DNA from: Oerskovia merdavium
GTDB taxonomy: Bacteria > Actinomycetota > Actinomycetes > Actinomycetales > Cellulomonadaceae
Direction of reading: 5' to 3'
DNA: 32,814 nt
Assembly: GCF_014836755.1 (NCBI RefSeq)
Contig: NZ_JACSQF010000001.1
Span: 1-32,814 of the forward strand
Shown: piece after piece, positions 17,201 to 23,802 of the stretch
Position numbering within the stretch: position 1 is the stretch's first letter
How the letters are laid out: every line of letters begins with the position of its first letter
Program-made: the position numbers and the translations under genes
The notes under the pieces: generated by a model
Seen by the model: only the letters and a program-made list of their open reading frames with translations
What the model was told of the DNA's origin: nothing
Database searches by the model: none

Positions 17201-17368
17201 CCGGAACTGGGTCGTCTTGGTGAAGATGAGGACCTTGCGGTCGTCACCGGGTTCGTGTGGTCCGTCGTGGGCAGCTGCCATGGTCACGGGCGCGAGGGTG
17301 AACGCCAGTGCTCCGATGGTCAGTGCCGCGACGGCTCTTCCCCGCAGGGGAAGTCGCGCAGCCTTCAT
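11282..17368 (-). CDS. giant secreted protein B: ThuA-GSDH-PKD multidomain
   Basis: A 2028-aa exported paralogue of proteins A and C. Signal peptide 1-33 (MKAARLPLRGRAVAAL... ending AAA before His34). ThuA ~43-269. GSDH propeller ~275-740 (GLLGIALDKDF; GHTGGSLIF; EIYAMGFRNPFRF; EPGFFGWPLC). PKD ~743-824. Cadherin-like linker to ~945. CBM6-like ~945-1062. An Ig/Big-type domain ~1066-1149 (VEFFVNGQSIGTDTSAPYTTTW). Three ~190-aa beta-sandwich (DUF1349/LamG-like) modules at ~1156-1339, 1359-1548 and 1563-1764. A paired Ig region resembling OmpL47/sortase-associated repeats ~1769-1936. Shared C-terminal domain 1937-2028. It lacks DUF1080. The ATG at 17368 has GGAGG eight bases upstream, so the longer frame with 31 extra codons is rejected. 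It differs from A and C in having PGHTGG where they have CCHAGG. Confidence 0.9.
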   Translation of the reverse strand: MKAARLPLRGRAVAALTIGALAFTLAPVTMAAAHDGPHEPGDDRKVLIFTKTTQFRHSEAITQGTPVLEAAFADVGIASDHTEDSSVFTDAGLAEYDALVMFQTSGDPWNADQKAALERYQQAGGGIVAIHNATDMRGNYGWWDDMIGALMPGHAATGNSPGLPGTVRVEDRVHPSTSHLDQRWNRADEWYNYSANVRGSAHVLATMDESTYDAGGNKMGADHPISWCKPYDGGRAWMTGMGHFGAHFTGEPDLVQHIVGGVQWASGQVAGDCGGTDWGQFEKVALDTNTSAPFGMDVAPDGRVFFTELVRGQIRVYDPRTQNTSTAITIPVYSGGEDGLLGIALDKDFATNGYLYQYYSPASANDSDPANFFNRISRFTVTDGGPGGTVIDPASEKVLIEVPAGRLPDEPGHTGGSLIFDDRTGDLYIGVGDDVNPHSEPSGGYAPISERPGQQHDARATSANTNDLRGKVLRIHPEADGTYTIPEGNLFAPGTEKTLPEIYAMGFRNPFRFTIDPATGNLGVADYSPDNGSDNLANRGPAGIAEWNYIQEPGFFGWPLCMGKNEPFRDVDYRTNPVTVGAFFDCANPVNDSILNTGLTQLPPAQPADMYYGYQRTSAPGVINAGGGLAPMGGPFYSYDADLVSDTKFPEYYDGKPFFYEWARNKMYSIDLKNPGATGPGDSAVEKVNPFLSNEQFLAPIDSTFGPEGALYVLDWGGGFGRDNPNSGLHRIDYISGSRSPVAKPAATPDSGTAPLTVAFDGSASTDPENEALTYAWDFDGDGTTDSTEAKPTHTYTENGVFDARLTVKDPSGKVGTATAPITVGNTRPEVDFNLPPTGSFFDFGDRIDWDVSVTDAEDASIVDENVIIQPALGHDAHAHPSEPLHGTTGSVETGLGGGHGEDMNVFYVLDARYTDGGGEGGVPALTGSDTTLVFGKKREAEFQTASQGTTQLPSRDVEGGGSVITGKDGAWSSYDPFNLHQISALSLRVSAAQAGTVELRRDAPDGELLATASVPETGLGTFTDVRVDVADPGESFTLYVVFPGAGERRLNFIEAHGKGISATTRPEVVVTAPEAGVQLEQGAITVSADATDAENTVTQVEFFVNGQSIGTDTSAPYTTTWNVTADNYYKLTAVATNDKGLTTKSRIVMAQVGDLFAGMKTYTNANGTFEQLSEGKYLVTSAGANMWQGTDEYSAIYKEAGADEKWSATVKVNSQGNSNGSAKAGLIVRNDVTQPGKSPGYAALGIRPNGGFEWLRGNAAGQLVTSSAASSTSYPAWVRIERDGDLYTASWSKDGENFTQIGDPVSLPGAASVQDVGLFVTAHSSSTSAVEFQDFTFDDDPVDPTEPGTGTPPQCAAQKSDEFDAASINTGRWTVVRTAPGKSITVADGKAVLPVVQGDINEAVPGPISYLGQPAPAGAWEIQTKVEVPLARHWQHAGLLVHVNDNEYTKFAFTKNQNGNRFLEFQTETGGARTWHGQTNVAANFPSSVYLKLTSTGTAITAAYSADGQTWTAIAGSAPVKANATFGVIAAGDTGTADSVALVDWFKVTPDSTDGPDDGTRVPSDEFDGTSLDGCRWNNVVRYDASKVEVAGGELRITTQPGDINNNNPVSPRNFVLQAAPEGDWVAETRFKAPLLHRWQYAGLMAYGDDDNYVKLDVVAKNQPGTPLNLGAELASEKNAASSGGNRQLEIADTTESGYWYLRMEKVGNTYQGWVSDGGVNWTSLGAPVTNDAALTSFGLVAIGPEQEVPVKVAFDWFHVTTGDEDTQAPVVTVAQDPAAGASGWNTGAVTVSATATDDVSQAPSIEVKVADGAWAPYTAGVALTTDGEHTLAFRASDEAGNVSEEVAHVVKIDATVPTATAELAERTVTLAGADAGSGVARVEYRLADTAEGEWLTYGEPVVVGDGAVEVLYRAVDVAGNVSEPLTLSVPAVEGGVSAEVVAKTQCTAGKVLVNVRVVNTDDAPATIKVSTPFGTKTFTGVAPGKSASQTFSSRLGAIEAGSVTVTTTIGDRTSTYTVDHAAASCS

Positions 17369-17406
17369 GTGTCTTGCCTCCAGGGCAGTCGGCACGTGGT
17401 TTGCGT

Positions 17407-17430
17407 GCCCCGCTCGTCGGTGAACGGGGC
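17407..17430 (-). terminator. hairpin between the epimerase-like gene and protein B
   Basis: GCCCCG (17407-17412) pairs with CGGGGC (17425-17430), extendable by a GTG/CAC arm with one bulge. It lies ~70 bases after the epimerase stop and ~40 before the protein B start, so it may end the sugar operon or act in the leader of B. I see no convincing promoter in 17369-17497. Confidence 0.4.
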
Positions 17431-17497
17431 GCACGTGCTGTGAAGAGATACGTCGTCCCACGGCGTGCCGGCGCCGTCGGTGATTCCTACCGATCGA

Positions 17498-18361
17498 TCA
17501 GCCGCGCATCAGTCCTTTCAGGAAGTCCAGGCCATCGACGGCGATGGCGTCCTGGGTGGGGGCGAGCGGACGCCAGATGGAGGCGGCCGTCGCGATGGTC
17601 GCGTTGTCGGCGGTGAACGACTCGATGCACAGGGAGCCGTCGTAGCCCACCCGGTCGAGCGCGCCGAGGAACGCGGGCCAGTCGAGGTGGTCGCTGCCGG
17701 GTGCCCCGCGGTCGTTGCCGCAGACCTGCACGTGCGCGATCCGGTCCCCGGCGCGCGTCACCGCGGCGGCCAGGTCCGTCTCCTCGATGTTCATGTGGTA
17801 GATGTCGAGCATCAGCCCGATCCCGGCCGACGGCAGCGGTGCGACGACCGCGAGGCCCTGGTCGACCGTGTTGACGAGGCTCGTCTCGTAGCGGTTGAGC
17901 GGCTCGAGGCCGATCCGCACGCCCGCGGCCATCGCGTGGTCCACGACGGGGGCGAGGTGCTCGACCAGCTCGGCGTAGGCCGCCTCACGCTGGCCGGGGG
18001 TCATCCGCCAGGTGCGCCCGACGGACGCGTACGCGGGCCCGCCGATCACGCCCGCACCCACGGTGCGCGCCATGTCGACGACCTGGCGCAGGTAGTCCTG
18101 GGTCCGGCGGACCGTGCCGGCGTCGGCCGTGACGAGCTCGCGGCCGGGGCCCATGACGAGGGACACCGAGGCCCCGAGGCCGTGGTCCGCGAGCACTCGC
18201 GCGGCCTGCTGCGGGTTCCAGTCGGTCACGTCCTCGACGGGCAGCTCGAGGACGTCGAATCCCCACCCGGCGACGCGCGGAGCGATCTCGCGGAGGGAGG
18301 CGTCGGTCAGGGGCGAGGTCCACACCCAGGTGTTGACCCCGAGGGGGCGCGTACGAGCCAC
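17498..18361 (-). CDS. TIM-barrel sugar epimerase, D-tagatose/D-psicose 3-epimerase-like
   Basis: A 287-aa cytoplasmic TIM-barrel of the xylose isomerase-like (sugar phosphate isomerase/epimerase) superfamily. Likely metal ligands and catalytic acids are Glu153 (GLEPLNRYE), Asp186 (LMLDIYHMN), His210 (IAHVQV) and Glu247 (CIESF). Their positions and spacing follow those known for D-tagatose 3-epimerases (Glu152, Asp185, His211, Glu246) within a residue. I therefore infer C3 epimerisation of a ketose or a related keto-sugar, but the exact substrate is open. The GTG at 18361 was chosen because AAAGAGAG lies just upstream. A second GTG at 18391 adds ten unsupported residues. It is the last gene downstream of the ABC transporter, though a hairpin separates it from the binding protein gene. 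Confidence 0.85.
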   Translation of the reverse strand: MARTRPLGVNTWVWTSPLTDASLREIAPRVAGWGFDVLELPVEDVTDWNPQQAARVLADHGLGASVSLVMGPGRELVTADAGTVRRTQDYLRQVVDMARTVGAGVIGGPAYASVGRTWRMTPGQREAAYAELVEHLAPVVDHAMAAGVRIGLEPLNRYETSLVNTVDQGLAVVAPLPSAGIGLMLDIYHMNIEETDLAAAVTRAGDRIAHVQVCGNDRGAPGSDHLDWPAFLGALDRVGYDGSLCIESFTADNATIATAASIWRPLAPTQDAIAVDGLDFLKGLMRG

Positions 18362-18489
18362 GGTGCTCTCTTTCGTCGGCGGGTGCGTCACCCGGGTGCC
18401 CGACGCCGGAGCTCGCCCTCGCGCGGAGGGCGGGCTGCGTCGTCGGGCACCGTGGGTGGAACGTGCGGTCGTGCTCCGGTGGGCCGTGC

Positions 18490-18544
18490 CCGGCCCCTCG
18501 AGCTGGTCAAGGGGCCGGACCGCAGGCCTACCGGTCGTGCGGTC
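18490..18544 (-). terminator. hairpin pair after the binding protein gene
   Basis: CCGGCCCCT/AGGGGCCGG (18490-18498 with 18510-18518) is a perfect 9-bp stem. GACCGCA/TGCGGTC (18518-18524 with 18538-18544) forms a second 7-bp stem right beside it, 16 bases beyond the binding protein stop (18560). They probably reduce read-through into the epimerase gene or protect the 3' end of the binding protein message. Confidence 0.5.
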
Positions 18545-18559
18545 GGACCGGTGCCGAGA

Positions 18560-19786
18560 TCAGCGGTCGGTCCAGGCGGTCGGGAACCCGGGCAGGTCCT
18601 CGCCACCGAACTTGGCGTAGTGCAGCGACGGCATGTCCTTGTTGGCGTCGAGGTAGAACTCCAGGTCCTCGCCCGTGATGGGCGACTGCGGGAGGACCCA
18701 CTCGGCCGGGACCTGCTCGCCGTTCCAGATCTTCTGGGCCGCGAGGATCGGGGTGCGCCACTGGAAGTTGGAGTACACGGCGCCCAGGGCGGTCATGTCC
18801 GTCTCCTGCCACTTGCGCATGAAGCTCAGCTCGTCCTCGCCCATGAACACGGGGTAGGGCTTGCCGGCGTCCTCGAACGCCTCGACCGCTGCGACGGCGC
18901 CGTCACCGGCGTCCATCCAGATGCCGTCCACGTCACCGCGCTGCAGGTACTGCGTCACGATGTCCTTGATCTTGGCGCCGTCACCACCGGTGAACTCCTG
19001 GCCCACGACCTCGATCTCGCTCTCGGAGAAGATCTTGTCCGCCGCGGCCCAGCGGTTCTCGAGCACGTCGACACCGGGCAGGATGCGCAGGGCGAGGACC
19101 TTGGAGCCGGGCTCGAGGTTCTCGACCAGGAACTCGGCGCCGTCGGCGCCGTAGGCGTAGCCACCGATCGGGTGGATGTAGGTCACCATGCAGTCGGAGT
19201 TGACGCCACGGTCGAACACGATGACGGGCTTGCCGCTCTCGCACGCCGCCTCGACCGCCGGGGTCAGGGTCGCGGTGGTCGAGGGCGAGATGATGATCGC
19301 GTCGCAGTCACCGGCCTCGACGAACGCCTGGATGTCGGAGATCTGCTTGTTGTCGTCGTCGGCCGCGTCCGAGACGCGGAACTCCGAGATGTCGCCCGAG
19401 GCCTTGAGGACCTCGACCTGCTGCTGCATCGTGATGAAGCCCGTGACACGCCACGGGTTGGAGACCGAGGCGTTGGAGAAGCAGAGCTTCTTGCCCCCCT
19501 CCTTCGCGTACTGCGCGGTGTCCACGTACTCGGGGTCGATCGCCTGCAGCCACGGCTGCTCGCCCGGCCCCTCGGGCACCGCCGAACGCTGCGCGAGCTG
19601 GCGCTCGTAGTCGGCCTGCACGAACCACTGGCTGTTCGCACCGGACTCGTCGGACTCCTCCGTGGACTCCTCGGTGGCCGCGGCACCCGCGTCCGGGGTG
19701 TCGGCGGGCGCGTCGGTGGTGCACGCAGCGGTGAACAGCAGTGCCGCGGTCGCGGCTCCTGCCATGAGAACTCGAGAGCGTCGCAT
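18560..19786 (-). CDS. sugar ABC transporter substrate-binding lipoprotein
   Basis: A 408-aa lipoprotein of the ribose-type periplasmic binding protein family (Peripla_BP_4). The signal peptide MRRSRVLMAGAATAALLFTAAC has a lipobox with Cys22, so the protein is lipid-anchored outside the membrane, with an acidic Ser/Glu/Thr linker after it. Family hallmarks follow: KLCFSNASVSNPWRVTGF near 100, DDNKQISDIQAFVEAGDCDAIIISP near 143-167, and DRGV. It delivers a sugar or cyclitol to the two permeases encoded just upstream. Length exceeds the typical ~320 aa mainly through the N-terminal linker and ~50 residues before the first strand. Start supported by AGGAG seven to eight bases upstream. The ligand cannot be read from the sequence. 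Confidence 0.9.
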   Translation of the reverse strand: MRRSRVLMAGAATAALLFTAACTTDAPADTPDAGAAATEESTEESDESGANSQWFVQADYERQLAQRSAVPEGPGEQPWLQAIDPEYVDTAQYAKEGGKKLCFSNASVSNPWRVTGFITMQQQVEVLKASGDISEFRVSDAADDDNKQISDIQAFVEAGDCDAIIISPSTTATLTPAVEAACESGKPVIVFDRGVNSDCMVTYIHPIGGYAYGADGAEFLVENLEPGSKVLALRILPGVDVLENRWAAADKIFSESEIEVVGQEFTGGDGAKIKDIVTQYLQRGDVDGIWMDAGDGAVAAVEAFEDAGKPYPVFMGEDELSFMRKWQETDMTALGAVYSNFQWRTPILAAQKIWNGEQVPAEWVLPQSPITGEDLEFYLDANKDMPSLHYAKFGGEDLPGFPTAWTDR

Positions 19787-19823
19787 GTTCCTTCTCCTGA
19801 TGATCGAGAGACTTCTTTGTCCT

Positions 19824-19846
19824 GCCGTCGCAGCGGGTGCGACGGC
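19824..19846 (-). other. intercistronic hairpin ahead of the binding protein gene
   Basis: GCCGTCGCA (19824-19832) pairs perfectly with TGCGACGGC (19838-19846) around GCGGG. It lies in the only sizeable gap (106 bases) between the permease and binding protein genes. Such hairpins commonly protect a processed binding-protein message so that it accumulates above the membrane components. That role is inferred. No T-run is present. Confidence 0.45.
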
Positions 19847-19892
19847 CTGTCGGGGACGGATCTGTGTGGCGTTCCGGGGGGTGGCCGGAGGT

Positions 19893-21011
19893 CTAGGGTG
19901 CTGCTGGCTGGGGCTCCTTGGGGACGGTGGGTTCGGGGACCCCTGCCGGGGTGGTCGGGGAGCTCGGGGCTGCCTTGGACCTGCGCGGCATCGCGGCGTA
20001 GGCGACGGCCGCGATGATGATCACGCCCTGGACCGCGGGACGGATCGTCGACGGCAGGCTGAGCTGGTTGAAGAGCGTGAACAGCGCCTCGAGGGTCAGC
20101 GCGCCGGCCATGGCCGCGACGACCGACCCGCGACCGCCGCCCAGGACCACGCCACCCAGGACGACCGCCGTGATGGCCATGAACTCGAGCCCGTCGCCGA
20201 CCTGGGCCGTCACGCCGGCGTAGCCGCCGATGAGGATGCCCGCGACCGTGGCCATGAAGCCCGAGAACAGGAAGGCGCGCGTGCGCACCCACCAGACCGA
20301 GGCGCCGGAGAAGGCGGCAGCCACGTCGTTGTCGCCCGTCGCGACGAGGGTGCGCCCGTAGGGGCGCCGCATGATGATCACGGCCACGACGCCGAGGACG
20401 AGCGTGATGAGCACCGCGTACGGCACCTGGAACTGACCGGGCGTGTCCGGGAAGCCGCCGCGCCCCCACTGGCGGAAGCCCTCGGTCAGGGAGCCCGTGG
20501 GCGCCCCACCGGTCCAGAGCCGGATCGCCCCGTACAGGACGAGCATCATGCCGAGCGTCGTGATGAACGACGGGACCTTGAGCAGCGTGACGATGAGGCC
20601 GTTGATCAGCCCGACCCCCAGACCGAAGAGGACCATCAGACCGATCACGGGCCAGGTCATGGACTCCTCGCCGTCGATGAGCTTGGCCGCGATGACGACC
20701 TGGGCCCCCACGAGCGACCCGACCGAGAGGTCGAACTCACCGGAGACGATCACGAAGTACTGACCGATCGCCAGGACGATCAGCGGTGCCGCCTTCTTGA
20801 GGAAGGCCATGAGCGACATGGGCTCGCCGAACGACGGGTTCATGACGAGGATCGCGACGAAGACGACGATCAGCAGGGCGTAGACGGTCCAGGAGCTGCC
20901 GGACGTGGCGCGCTGCACCAGGCGGGAGAAGCCGTTGCCGGAGGGCCCCGGCTGCGGTGCGCCGGCGGTGCCGGTGCCGCTCGGCGTGGTCGCGGACGTG
21001 CTCGCGCTCAT
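19893..21011 (-). CDS. sugar ABC transporter permease 2 (CUT2 type)
   Basis: A 372-aa integral membrane protein of the BPD_transp_2 family (RbsC/XylH-like). After a ~35-residue polar N-terminus there are about ten hydrophobic segments, starting near WTVYALLIVVFVAILVM. Family motifs include GQYFVIVSGEFDLSVGS and LGGVVLGGGRGS. Together with permease 1 and the double ATPase it forms the import channel. The ATG at 21011 overlaps the stop of permease 1 by 4 bp (ATGA). The C-terminal ~30 residues are Pro/Ala-rich and not typical. Confidence 0.9.
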   Translation of the reverse strand: MSASTSATTPSGTGTAGAPQPGPSGNGFSRLVQRATSGSSWTVYALLIVVFVAILVMNPSFGEPMSLMAFLKKAAPLIVLAIGQYFVIVSGEFDLSVGSLVGAQVVIAAKLIDGEESMTWPVIGLMVLFGLGVGLINGLIVTLLKVPSFITTLGMMLVLYGAIRLWTGGAPTGSLTEGFRQWGRGGFPDTPGQFQVPYAVLITLVLGVVAVIIMRRPYGRTLVATGDNDVAAAFSGASVWWVRTRAFLFSGFMATVAGILIGGYAGVTAQVGDGLEFMAITAVVLGGVVLGGGRGSVVAAMAGALTLEALFTLFNQLSLPSTIRPAVQGVIIIAAVAYAAMPRRSKAAPSSPTTPAGVPEPTVPKEPQPAAP

Positions 21012-22147
21012 CGGGTGGCCTCCTTGCCGGACGAGGTGGACGGGGCGGACGCGGACGAGGAGCCTGGAGGGGCCTGCCCGTCCCGCGCGCCGCCGGGACG
21101 GACGGACTGGGCCAGTGCCCGGAACCTCGCTCGGCTGCTCGCGGGGTCGATCTGACGGCGGGCGTACATGGCGACCGCGGCGATGATGATCGCGCCGCGC
21201 AGGACGTCCTTGAAGAACGGGCTGACGTCGAGGACGTTGAACACCGTGTCGAGCGAGGCGAGGATCAGGACGCCCGCGATCGTGCCCATGATCGATCCGC
21301 GCCCGCCCATGAGCAGGGTCCCGCCGAGCACGACGGCCGCGATCGAGTTGAGGTCGTAGCCGTAGGTGTAGACCAGGGCGTTGCCCGTGCCGAAACGAGC
21401 GGCGATGAGGAGCCCCGCGACGCCCGCGCACAGCGAGCACAGGACGTGGGCCAGGATGATCGACCGGTCGGTGCGGATGCCCGAGAGCCGGGCGACGTCG
21501 ATGTTCCCGCCGACCGCGAACATGTGGTACCCGGAGCGGGTGCGGTTCAGCAGGACCACGCCGAGCACCATGACCACCGCGAGCACGATGACCGAGATCG
21601 GCACCGGGCCGATCCGCGTGTAGCCGAAGCCCTGGAACGCCTTGGGGATCTCGCCCGACGGACCCTTGTACTGGGTGTCGAGGTAGCCCTTGATGATGAG
21701 GCCGACGCCGAGCGTCGCGATGAACGAGTTCACGCGGAGCTTGGAGATCACCAGGCCGTTGACCAGGCCGACCCCCGCGGCGACCGCCAGGGCCGCCACC
21801 ACGCCGAGCCAGATGCGCGACGGGTCGCCGGCCATGGTCGTGGCGGCGACGAGCGAGGACCAGGCCACGACGTAGCCGACCGACAGGTCGAGCGACTTGC
21901 AGAGGATCACGAACGTCTGCCCGATCGCGACGAAGCCCAGCAGGCTCGTCTGCGACAGCAGGTAGAACAGGTTGCCCTGGCTGAAGAAGTTGCCGCCCTG
22001 GGCCGCGACCAGTCCTGCCGAGATCACGAGGATCCCGACGAGGGCGAGGTAGACGATCCCCGTCGAGCCGAGCCGGCGCCGGCGCGGGCCGGAGGTCGAC
22101 TTCGCGCTCCCCGTCGAGGGCGAGGCGGTGCTCACCGCGGTGCTCAT
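21008..22147 (-). CDS. sugar ABC transporter permease 1 (CUT2 type)
   Basis: A 379-aa integral membrane protein of the same BPD_transp_2 family as its neighbour but clearly different in sequence, implying a heterodimeric channel. The first membrane segment is near residues 30-50 (IVYLALVGILVISAGLVAAQ). Motifs include GQTFVILCKSLDLSVGYVVAW, VNSFIATLGVGLI and VVLGGTLLMGGRGS. The ATG at 22147 overlaps the ATPase stop by 4 bp, and the stop overlaps the next permease likewise. The frame extends 134 codons upstream inside the ATPase gene, but that extension is a shadow. Confidence 0.9.
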   Translation of the reverse strand: MSTAVSTASPSTGSAKSTSGPRRRRLGSTGIVYLALVGILVISAGLVAAQGGNFFSQGNLFYLLSQTSLLGFVAIGQTFVILCKSLDLSVGYVVAWSSLVAATTMAGDPSRIWLGVVAALAVAAGVGLVNGLVISKLRVNSFIATLGVGLIIKGYLDTQYKGPSGEIPKAFQGFGYTRIGPVPISVIVLAVVMVLGVVLLNRTRSGYHMFAVGGNIDVARLSGIRTDRSIILAHVLCSLCAGVAGLLIAARFGTGNALVYTYGYDLNSIAAVVLGGTLLMGGRGSIMGTIAGVLILASLDTVFNVLDVSPFFKDVLRGAIIIAAVAMYARRQIDPASSRARFRALAQSVRPGGARDGQAPPGSSSASAPSTSSGKEATR

Positions 22148-23802
22148 TGGTCCTCCTGGGTGGTGTCGCGCTGCGCGTGCCGTGGGGAGGCGGGCTCGCC
22201 GCCGGGCAGCACGGACTGGGGTGCGCGGGCTGCGTCGCCCACGGGTACGTCGAGGGCGGAGAGGTCGACCTCGACGTGCTCCGAGGTGTCCCCCGCCCCG
22301 GTGGCCATCGCCATGATGGTCTCCTCGTCGCTGCCCGCGGGGAGCTCCCCGGCCAGGCGGCCGTCGCGCATCACGAGGATGCGGTCGGCCATGGCGACGA
22401 CCTCGGGGAGCTCCGAGGAGATGAGCAGGATCGCGACCCCGCGCGCCGTGAGGGTGCGCATGAGGTCGTAGACCGCACGCTTGGCGCCGACGTCGATCCC
22501 TCGCGTGGGCTCGTCGAGCACGATCACCGAGGGGTCGGTCACGAGCCACTTGGCGAGGACGACCTTCTGCTGGTTGCCACCCGAGAGGTACTGGACCTCG
22601 GCGTCCTTGGAGCGCGAGACCAGGTCGAGGGACGAGAGGATGCCGGGGATCGCCCTGGCGCGGCGGTCGGAGGACCCCGGGGTCACGGAGTCGAGCACGA
22701 GCCGCGCGTTCGCGGAGATCGACTGCTCGAGCGCGAGCCCCTCGGCCTTGCGGTCCTCGGTCACGAGCGCCAGGCCCAGGCGGACGGCCTCGCGGGCCGA
22801 GGAGACCGTGACGGGCTTGCCGTCGAGCAGGATCGTGCCGCGCGTGAAGGGAGCGACACCGAACACGCCGTGCGCGATCTCGGTGCGGCCGCTGCCCTGC
22901 AGGCCCGCGAGCGCGACGATCTCGCCCGCTCGGACCTCGAGGTCGATCCCGTCGACCTGGGTGTTGCCCGCACCCTCGAGCGCGAGCTTGACCGCGCCGG
23001 GCACCGTGCCGGGGTCCTTGTCCGGGTAGTAGCCCGCGAACTCGCGCCCGACCATGGTGCGCACCAGGCGGTCCGGGGTGATGTCGGCCGTCGCGGTCGT
23101 CAGCACGAAGTCGCCGTCCTTGAGCACCGTGATGGTGTCGCAGAGGTCGAAGATCTCCTTGAGGCGGTGCGAGACGTAGAGGATCGCGACACCGCGCGCC
23201 CTCAGCTGCGCGACGAGCGCGTAGAGGAGCTCGACCTCCTGGTCGGCGAGCGCTGCCGTGGGCTCGTCCATCGAGATGATGCGCGCGTCGTAGGAGACGG
23301 CCTTGACGATCTCCACGATCTGCTGCTCGGCCACGGACAGCGAGCCGACCCGCATCCAGGACGCGAGGCCGTGCAGGCCGAGGTCCGCGAGCAGGGCGTC
23401 GGTGTCGCGGGCCATGCGCCCGGCGTCGACGATCCCGAACCGGCGGGGCTCACGACCGAGGTAGACGTTCTCGGCGACCGTGCGCTCGGGCAGGAGGTTG
23501 AACTCCTGGAAGACGGTCGAGACGCCGGCGGCCTGGGCCGCGAGGGGCGAGGCGAACGCGACGGGCTTCCCGTCGAGCTCCATGGTGCCCGAGTCGGGCT
23601 TGTGGACCCCGGCGATGATCTTCATGAGCGTGGACTTGCCGGCGCCGTTCTCCCCGACGAGCGCGTGGACCTCACCGGGCCGCACGTCGAGGTCGATGCC
23701 GCGCAGGACCGAGTTGCCGAAGAAGACCTTGCCGATGCCCCGCAGCTGCAGGATGGGCGCGCCCGTGGTGCTCGCGCCTCCTGCTGCCGTCGATGCGGTC
23801 AT
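22144..23802 (-). CDS. sugar ABC transporter ATP-binding protein (double ATPase, RbsA/MglA type)
   Basis: A 552-aa cytoplasmic protein with two ABC ATPase halves in tandem, the architecture of ribose-type (CUT2) importers. N-terminal half: Walker A GENGAGKST near 52-60, a degenerate signature LSVAEQQ, and Walker B IISMDEPTAAL. C-terminal half: P-loop variant GLQGSGRTE, canonical signature LSGGNQQ, and VIVLDEPTRGIDVGAK. Both the degenerate first signature and the altered second P-loop are normal for the family. It powers sugar import through the two permeases that follow. The ATG overlaps the stop of the dehydrogenase gene by 4 bp (ATGA). The C-terminal ~50 residues past the second ATPase are low-complexity. 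Confidence 0.93.
   Translation of the reverse strand: MTASTAAGGASTTGAPILQLRGIGKVFFGNSVLRGIDLDVRPGEVHALVGENGAGKSTLMKIIAGVHKPDSGTMELDGKPVAFASPLAAQAAGVSTVFQEFNLLPERTVAENVYLGREPRRFGIVDAGRMARDTDALLADLGLHGLASWMRVGSLSVAEQQIVEIVKAVSYDARIISMDEPTAALADQEVELLYALVAQLRARGVAILYVSHRLKEIFDLCDTITVLKDGDFVLTTATADITPDRLVRTMVGREFAGYYPDKDPGTVPGAVKLALEGAGNTQVDGIDLEVRAGEIVALAGLQGSGRTEIAHGVFGVAPFTRGTILLDGKPVTVSSAREAVRLGLALVTEDRKAEGLALEQSISANARLVLDSVTPGSSDRRARAIPGILSSLDLVSRSKDAEVQYLSGGNQQKVVLAKWLVTDPSVIVLDEPTRGIDVGAKRAVYDLMRTLTARGVAILLISSELPEVVAMADRILVMRDGRLAGELPAGSDEETIMAMATGAGDTSEHVEVDLSALDVPVGDAARAPQSVLPGGEPASPRHAQRDTTQEDQ

Noticed and set aside
17369-17461. Start codon at 17461 adding 31 residues to giant protein B
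   Set aside because: The extension would bury the signal peptide, and the ATG at 17368 has a GGAGG site at the right distance.
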